Source of the DNA: Algoriphagus sp.
GTDB taxonomy: Bacteria > Bacteroidota > Bacteroidia > Cytophagales > Cyclobacteriaceae
Direction: 5' to 3'
Assembly: GCA_029945945.1 (NCBI GenBank)
Contig: JAQSDM010000011.1
Coordinates: forward strand, 186,001-250,000
Length of the DNA: 64,000 nt
This document shows positions 59,928 through 64,000 of the stretch, one piece after another. Position numbers and translations under genes: made by a program. Every line of letters starts with the position of its first letter. Position 1 is the first letter of the stretch. The notes under the pieces are model-generated. The model was not told the DNA's origin. It did not search any database and saw only the letters and a program-made list of their open reading frames with translations.

Positions 59928-61429
59928 GTAGAGGGAATTTCGGACTTGTAATCAATCAGGTTTTCCCAAATTTGAATTTTTGCGCAGCGTAAGGAATCTC
60001 CTTTGAATGCTACCGGGAATTTCTCCTCGTAAATCAACCGTTCAAAGGTCGCGGCGACTCCGGGAGATTCCTCATTCCAACTTACAAAAACGCCTTCCTT
60101 ACCAATCCCGATTTGCTTCTCAAGACCTTCCCAAAGGTCAAATTGATTTTTTCTGGTACCCAAATTTATCGTGTACGTTTTAGGGTTTCCCGGTAGGTAA
60201 AATGCCAACTCGGATGCCATGTGATAGCTTTCAGAGAAAACAACTGATTCCTTCACTTCAAGGCTATCCTGGAGAAAGCTTATCCTCTCGGAAAGAGGCC
60301 GGTAGCCAACCAGCCTTCGGAAGGACTTTTTCTCAATTTCCCGGATTGTCCCTGAACTTACGACAGGGTTAAAATCAGGAAAAATAAACAACAGAGGTAA
60401 TCCCAGGCTAAAAGTCACGCTCCAATTTCTGACTTTAACCCAATTTGGAGATTGCCGCGAAAGCCAATGACTGAAGAAAATCGGCAAAGTCACATACGCA
60501 AAAACCGGCCAATTTGCCTCTACTTCTGTGAATAGCGTAAGACTTGCAAATCCAATCCACGATAGAAGCCCGGGCAGTACGAGGAAAAGAGAAACATTGT
60601 CCCTGCAAATTTTCAGACTTCGGATTGAATAAAAAAAGATCGGCAAAAGAAAAAGGGAAACCATCCCAAGTTGCCCACCTGTGTATTCTAAAAATCTCCA
60701 AATCCAGGATCCAAAATCAAATCCGGAACTCTCTCCGGCCACGCCGCTCAGAAAAGCCAAATGCTTATAGGTACTAAACCCATTCTGCCAGTTCCAGATG
60801 AATCCGGGCAAAAACCCGATAGAACTGACTCCAATGAGAATCAGAAAGTTTACCCAATGCTTTTTCCATTGTTGGGTAACGATCAGATAAAAAAGGATCA
60901 CAGGAACGATCAGGATCATGTTGCTTTTGGCAAGTAAGCCGATTCCTGAAGCCAAACCGCCTAAAACCCACCACCGAGTCTTCTGTTCTCTGATCCCTTT
61001 GTAAATCCAGTAAATACTCAAAATCCAGAAGAAGGTTAATTCAGAATCAGTGATATGGAAAGTGGAAAAAAGCATCCAAAAGGGCATAGCCATCACTAAA
61101 ATTCCAGACCAAAAAGCGATTTTGGGGGATTTATAGAGATACTCCGCAAAGCAATACACAATCCAGGAGGTTCCCATTCCCAGAAGAATTGCATTGATCC
61201 TCACTCCAAACTCATTGATTCCAAAGATGGAGGTGCTGATCAGATTGAATACTGCAATAAGGGGCGGCTTCGAATAATAATGCCAGGCAAGATTCTGCGA
61301 CCAAAGCCAATACTGCGCTTCCTCGGTAAAGAGATTGATTTCGGGACGCAGGGTAAATAATATTTTACTCCCGGCTATTACCAGATTGATCAGCCAAAAT
61401 AGTCCCAGATAATTAGTCTGTGTTTTCAT
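59921..61429 (-). CDS. GT39-like GT-C glycosyltransferase (2)
   Basis: The 502-residue multi-pass membrane protein has an N-terminal loop with LFTEEAQYWLWSQNLAWHYYSKPPLIA, which carries the family Glu/Glu acidic pair and a PP motif. Ten or so hydrophobic helices follow, then a soluble C-terminal domain of ~130 residues. It resembles the dolichyl-phosphate-mannose mannosyltransferase superfamily. The acceptor is unknown. It is convergent with, and overlaps, the other GT-C gene by 7 bases. Confidence 0.87.
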   Translation of the reverse strand: MKTQTNYLGLFWLINLVIAGSKILFTLRPEINLFTEEAQYWLWSQNLAWHYYSKPPLIAVFNLISTSIFGINEFGVRINAILLGMGTSWIVYCFAEYLYKSPKIAFWSGILVMAMPFWMLFSTFHITDSELTFFWILSIYWIYKGIREQKTRWWVLGGLASGIGLLAKSNMILIVPVILFYLIVTQQWKKHWVNFLILIGVSSIGFLPGFIWNWQNGFSTYKHLAFLSGVAGESSGFDFGSWIWRFLEYTGGQLGMVSLFLLPIFFYSIRSLKICRDNVSLFLVLPGLLSWIGFASLTLFTEVEANWPVFAYVTLPIFFSHWLSRQSPNWVKVRNWSVTFSLGLPLLFIFPDFNPVVSSGTIREIEKKSFRRLVGYRPLSERISFLQDSLEVKESVVFSESYHMASELAFYLPGNPKTYTINLGTRKNQFDLWEGLEKQIGIGKEGVFVSWNEESPGVAATFERLIYEEKFPVAFKGDSLRCAKIQIWENLIDYKSEIPSTY

Positions 61430-61444
61430 TTTAAAAAGTGGTTT

Positions 61445-61479
61445 AAAAAAGATAAACCCTCAGGTTTCTGAGGGTTTAT
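61445..61479 (-). terminator. Intrinsic terminator after hpf
   Basis: Perfect 12-base arms ATAAACCCTCAG (61452-61463) and CTGAGGGTTTAT (61468-61479) surround a 4-base loop and are followed on the minus strand by CTTTTTT. It ends the hpf transcript before the glycosyltransferase start. Confidence 0.9.
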
Positions 61480-61498
61480 ACGTAAAAACTGAATTGGG

Positions 61499-61804
61499 TT
61501 ACTGTTTAACCAGCACTACTTTTTCTTTGTGTTTTTTGAGTTGTCTTCTCAATCCTTCAATCGCTTCATCAGCTGCAGCTTCAAAAGAGTCGGTTTGGTG
61601 TTTGGCAAAAAATTGCTTCCCAGGGACATTGAGCTTTATTTCAACTATTTTATTGGCATTTTTCTCGTTTTTGTCGAGTCTCATAAATACTTCCCCGTCC
61701 TGTATCCTGTCGAAATAGGTTTCCAATTTATCGGCTTTTTTCTGAATGAAGTCGATCAGTTTGTGATCAGCATCGAAGTGGATAGAGTGCATTTGCAGTT
61801 TCAT
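61499..61804 (-). CDS. hpf: Ribosome hibernation-promoting factor (HPF/RaiA family, short form)
   Basis: The protein has 101 residues starting at the ATG at 61804 (MKLQMHSIHFDADHKL); an ATG four codons upstream is also possible. The fold pattern beta-alpha-beta-beta-beta-alpha of the S30AE domain is readable, with the C-terminal LRRQLKKHKEK basic helix. It lacks the C-terminal dimerisation domain of long HPF. It binds the 30S decoding region in stationary phase. It is downstream of xerC on the same strand and ends at a terminator. Confidence 0.92.
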   Translation of the reverse strand: MKLQMHSIHFDADHKLIDFIQKKADKLETYFDRIQDGEVFMRLDKNEKNANKIVEIKLNVPGKQFFAKHQTDSFEAAADEAIEGLRRQLKKHKEKVVLVKQ

Positions 61805-61840
61805 AATGATTTGCATTTAAGTGAATGAACAAAAGATTAA

Positions 61841-62725
61841 TTATGCTTTAGGGTGTGCCTGTTCGAACACAGCTTTAAGTTTTTCGAGTGAATTATGGGT
61901 GTAAACCTGTGTAGCAGCGAGATTTGCATGACCGAGCAAATCTTTGACAGCGTTGAGATCTGCACCTTTGTTGAGCAAGTGAGTGGCAAAAGTATGCCTC
62001 AATACATGTGGGCTGCGCTTGGATGTCTGCGCAAAAAGATCCAAATAATGCCTGACAGTACGATAAATCATCATTGGGTAACTCTGCTTTCCTTGATTAC
62101 TCACAATAAAATAGTCACTTTGACCAAGTTTTGAAAACCTTTCTTCAAATACTTTTTTATACAGCAATATATTCCGCGACAGCCCTTTTGTGAGTGGGAT
62201 TATTCTTTCTTTTTTCCTTTTTCCCAACACTTTTACTGTGTCTTCATTCAGATCTATAGACTCCCATTTCAAGCCGATCAGTTCAGCCAATCGAACTCCG
62301 GTGAGATACAAAAACTCAATCACCATCCGATCCCGCTGTCCTTCAAATGAAGGTTCATAAACGCTCTCTTCCAAAACGGCCTCAATGGTGAGTTCTTGTA
62401 CAAACTCCGGCAGTTTTTTAGGATTTTTAAGAGACCTCAGTTTATACGTAGGATCTTTTGAAATCATTCTGGATCGGAGGAGAAATTTGTAAAAAGATCT
62501 CAAAGTCGCCATTTTTCGGTTAACCGACGTCGTACTCAGCTCTTGCTCAACGAGGTCAATCACCCATGCACGGATTTCGGAGTGACCGGCTTCCGAGATG
62601 TCATTCAACTCAAATGAAGTCGTGGCAAACTCCTGAAACTGCTCCAGATCGGTGCGATAAGCAATCACAGTATGCGGACTGCTTTTCTTCTCGTACTCCA
62701 GATAATTGATGAAAGATTCGACCAT
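61841..62725 (-). CDS. xerC: Tyrosine recombinase XerC/XerD family
   Basis: This 294-residue site-specific recombinase has an N-terminal SAM-like core-binding domain (about 1-85), then the catalytic domain. The catalytic residues are R145 (TGVRLAELIGL), K171 region, H240 and R243 (HVLRHTFATH), H266 (LGHAN) and the nucleophile Y275 (QVYTHNS). Length and motifs are those of chromosomal dimer-resolution enzymes rather than phage integrases. Linkage to rpsU and hpf is a conserved Bacteroidota arrangement, supporting a core rather than mobile role. Confidence 0.93.
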   Translation of the reverse strand: MVESFINYLEYEKKSSPHTVIAYRTDLEQFQEFATTSFELNDISEAGHSEIRAWVIDLVEQELSTTSVNRKMATLRSFYKFLLRSRMISKDPTYKLRSLKNPKKLPEFVQELTIEAVLEESVYEPSFEGQRDRMVIEFLYLTGVRLAELIGLKWESIDLNEDTVKVLGKRKKERIIPLTKGLSRNILLYKKVFEERFSKLGQSDYFIVSNQGKQSYPMMIYRTVRHYLDLFAQTSKRSPHVLRHTFATHLLNKGADLNAVKDLLGHANLAATQVYTHNSLEKLKAVFEQAHPKA

Positions 62726-62786
62726 GAGTTTTACTAATCCTCAAATAAGATAGTCCAAAAAATTGGAATTGGTGAGTGCCATTTAG

Positions 62787-62825
62787 CACAAAAAAAAAGC
62801 GCAACTGCTCGTGGCAATTGCGCTT
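62787..62825 (-). terminator. Intrinsic terminator after rpsU
   Basis: AAGCGCAA (62797-62804) and TTGCGCTT (62818-62825) form a stem. It is extended by CTGC/GCA-type pairing and followed on the minus strand by a run of nine T. It lies 22 bases past the rpsU stop and separates it from xerC. Confidence 0.9.
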
Positions 62826-62846
62826 AATATTGTAAATCAAAAATGA

Positions 62847-63041
62847 TTACTTCATTACTTCTTCCTGAAGTTTTTGCTTGTAAGCAGCTTTGATGACCTG
62901 AGCTCTTCTTTTGATGGAAGGTTTGGTAAACGCTTGCCTCGCTCTAAGTTCTCTGACCGCACCGGTCTTGTCAAACTTCTTCTTAAAACGCTTCAGCGCT
63001 TTTTCGATTGATTCGTTCTCTTTTACGTTAACAATGATCAT
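62847..63041 (-). CDS. rpsU: 30S ribosomal protein bS21
   Basis: The 64-residue basic protein begins MIIVNVKENESIEKALKRF and is unmistakably S21. The start is the ATG at 63041; the in-frame codon nine residues earlier covers the leader. In Bacteroidota ribosomes bS21, with bS18 and bS6, is known to cover the 16S 3' tail and its anti-Shine-Dalgarno bases. Notably its own leader has a strong Shine-Dalgarno sequence and a good promoter. It ends at its own terminator. Confidence 0.97.
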   Translation of the reverse strand: MIIVNVKENESIEKALKRFKKKFDKTGAVRELRARQAFTKPSIKRRAQVIKAAYKQKLQEEVMK

Positions 63042-63048
63042 AGTATAC

Positions 63049-63056
63049 ACCCCCTT
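63049..63056 (-). promoter_or_regulatory. Extended Shine-Dalgarno sequence of rpsU (AAGGGGGT)
   Basis: The minus strand reads AAGGGGGT, 7 bases before the ATG. It can pair over all eight bases with the anti-Shine-Dalgarno ACCUCCUU, using one G-U pair. Other starts examined in the window (blaI, mraZ, DUF4143) show no such site. Confidence 0.75.
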
Positions 63057-63065
63057 TCGTGGCTG

Positions 63066-63094
63066 CAAAAGTAGGGAATAAATCTGAAAAGCAA
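63066..63094 (-). promoter_or_regulatory. rpsU promoter (TTG-N18-TACTTTTG)
   Basis: On the minus strand a -33 TTG (63094-63092) and a -7 TACTTTTG (63073-63066) are separated by 18 bases, close to the Bacteroidota consensus. The -7 box lies 24 bases upstream of the ATG, leaving a short leader that contains the Shine-Dalgarno sequence. Confidence 0.72.
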
Positions 63095-63118
63095 CACCAA
63101 GACACCAAATATTTGGGG

Positions 63119-63332
63119 AAATGCAGGATACTTGCTGTAAAATGGATAGGCGAGCAGAAAATCAAAGCTCCGGTTCTGCTGGATGGCGCAAAAAACGAAT
63201 TTTGGAATCAAGCCGGGCAAGTGCCAAATATGTCTGTTCTAGTTTCAGCAGATGGCGTAGTGATTTTTTAAGCAGCCTTGGTTTGAAGGGAAAGAGCTGG
63301 AAGTGGCTATTATTGAAGAAGGAGGTCTATAA
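63119..63332 (+). pseudogene. Frameshifted 3' remnant of a redoxin/TlpA-like gene
   Basis: One plus-strand frame reads APVLLDGAKNEFWNQAGQ, then PNMSVLVSADGVVIF and a stop at 63269-63271. The pattern resembles the C-terminal half of redoxins or deiodinase-like thioredoxin-fold proteins (PVLxDG...W...G.xPN...VxxDGxV). Removing one T from the six-T run at 63264-63269 joins it to KQPWFEGKELEVAIIEEGGL and a stop at 63330-63332, as expected for an intact end. There is no upstream half and no start, and it crosses the rpsU upstream region, so it is a decayed fragment. Confidence 0.6.
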
Positions 63333-63335
63333 ACA

Positions 63336-63370
63336 AAAAGTCCAACCCGTTTCCGAGTTGGACTTTTCTT
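63336..63370 (-). terminator. Intrinsic terminator after atpC
   Basis: Eleven-base arms AAAAGTCCAAC (63336-63346) and GTTGGACTTTT (63357-63367) surround a 10-base loop, with T-rich ends on both strands. It lies 19 bases past the atpC stop, at the end of the ATP synthase atpD-atpC transcript. Confidence 0.88.
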
Positions 63371-63388
63371 TATGATTACAACTGGCGA

Positions 63389-63634
63389 TTACCCGATTAC
63401 TTTCTCGGCCAATACCACAATTACATTGTCTTTTACTTCAACAACTCCGCCTTCCACAATCATGGACTGCTTGCCCTCCGTAGTGGTAAAGGAAACTGCT
63501 CCTTTGGCCAAAGCTGCGACGATCGGAGCGTGATTATTCAGAACCTGAAAAGATCCTCCTGCACCAGGAAAACTGGCTTCGGACACTTCGCCCTGAAATA
63601 TTTTTTTCTCTGGTGTGACGATTTCTAATTGCAT
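63389..63634 (-). CDS. atpC: ATP synthase F1 epsilon subunit AtpC (short form)
   Basis: The 81-residue protein has only the N-terminal beta-sandwich (MQLEIVTPEKKIFQGEVSEA, PGAGGSFQVLNNHAPI). The C-terminal helical hairpin that inhibits the enzyme in E. coli (139 residues) is absent. Short epsilon subunits are usual in Bacteroidota. It follows atpD after 89 bases that contain an inverted repeat and ends at a terminator. Confidence 0.95.
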   Translation of the reverse strand: MQLEIVTPEKKIFQGEVSEASFPGAGGSFQVLNNHAPIVAALAKGAVSFTTTEGKQSMIVEGGVVEVKDNVIVVLAEKVIG

Positions 63635-63651
63635 TCGATAGAATAGTTAGT

Positions 63652-63717
63652 AGTTATTGGTTATTGAGTTATTAGAAGGTCATCCGCTTTGGAGACAATA
63701 ACTAATTCCCAATAACT
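63652..63717. repeat. Inverted repeat between atpD and atpC
   Basis: AGTTATTGG (63652-63660) and CCAATAACT (63709-63717) are perfect 9-base complements separated by 48 bases. Further AGTTATT and AATAACT words lie inside. A weak hairpin in the intercistronic RNA is possible and could tune epsilon relative to beta synthesis. Confidence 0.5.
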
Positions 63718-63723
63718 TTCCCC

Positions 63724-64000
<277 letters not shown>

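Noticed and set aside
61430-61498. tRNA cluster that often follows hpf in Bacteroidota
   Set aside because: No cloverleaf or CCA-type pattern is present; the spacer contains only the hpf terminator.
61841-62725. Tyrosine recombinase as sign of an integrated mobile element
   Set aside because: Its length and motifs are XerC/D-like and it sits in the conserved rpsU-hpf neighbourhood; no attachment repeats or cargo genes are seen.

Overview
The window is a contiguous stretch of chromosome from a member of the Bacteroidota, most likely the order Cytophagales and probably a Cyclobacteriaceae/Algoriphagus-like organism. The evidence is the Bacteroidota-type dcw cluster with an FtsL-like protein, -7 promoter boxes of the form TAnnTTTG, weak or absent Shine-Dalgarno sequences, a SusC-type plug protein, an 81-residue AtpC, the rpsU-xerC-hpf order, and bacillithiol genes. 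The genus is inference. About 62 protein genes are supported, including two cut by the window edges. I found no tRNA, rRNA, CRISPR array, insertion sequence or prophage.

1-6 kb holds the start of the division/cell-wall cluster on the minus strand: mraZ, rsmH, ftsL-like, ftsI (one PASTA domain), murE and the 5' part of mraY. They are tightly packed, with 4-base overlaps, behind a three-repeat MraZ-type box. 6-10 kb has a TlpA-like lipoprotein and a blaI/M56 (BlaR1-like) regulatory pair whose promoter carries three matching palindromes. 10-19 kb has an SDR, an old yellow enzyme, NRDE, YpdA (bacillithiol disulfide reductase), RluA and phosphatase genes, then glpD-glpK-glpF for glycerol uptake and oxidation. 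19-33 kb is mostly lipid and redox metabolism: acyl-CoA dehydrogenase, a zinc-ribbon SDR, acyl-CoA ligase, DEAD-box helicase, PQQ dehydrogenase, two fatty-acid/sterol hydroxylase-type proteins and BshA.

33-46 kb has an M24 peptidase, a GH3/beta-lactamase fusion, mutL followed by two rhomboid genes, an MG2-like protein with a TonB plug, and rlmN. 46-54 kb has peptide deformylase, ABC-F, AlkD, nucleoside phosphorylase, TrhO, a hexapeptide acyltransferase, DUF2851 and pyrF. 54-56 kb carries an AAA/DUF4143 ATPase whose start codon lies inside a 45-base palindrome. 56-61.5 kb is a membrane glycosylation set: a YbhN-type membrane protein, a GT2 polyprenyl-phosphate glycosyltransferase and two GT-C transferases. 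The right end has hpf, xerC, rpsU, a broken redoxin remnant, atpC and the 3' end of atpD.

The most interesting signals are regulatory rather than new enzyme cassettes. They are (i) the palindrome at the DUF4143 ATPase gene, which on both strands spells a complete Bacteroidota promoter ending at the ATG; (ii) three TACGA-N6-TCGTA operators interleaved with the blaI promoter boxes, paired with an M56 sensor that ends in an 18-residue helical repeat; and (iii) an extended Shine-Dalgarno sequence on rpsU in a genome that otherwise hardly uses them. All functional statements rest on reading motifs by eye; no database search was run.
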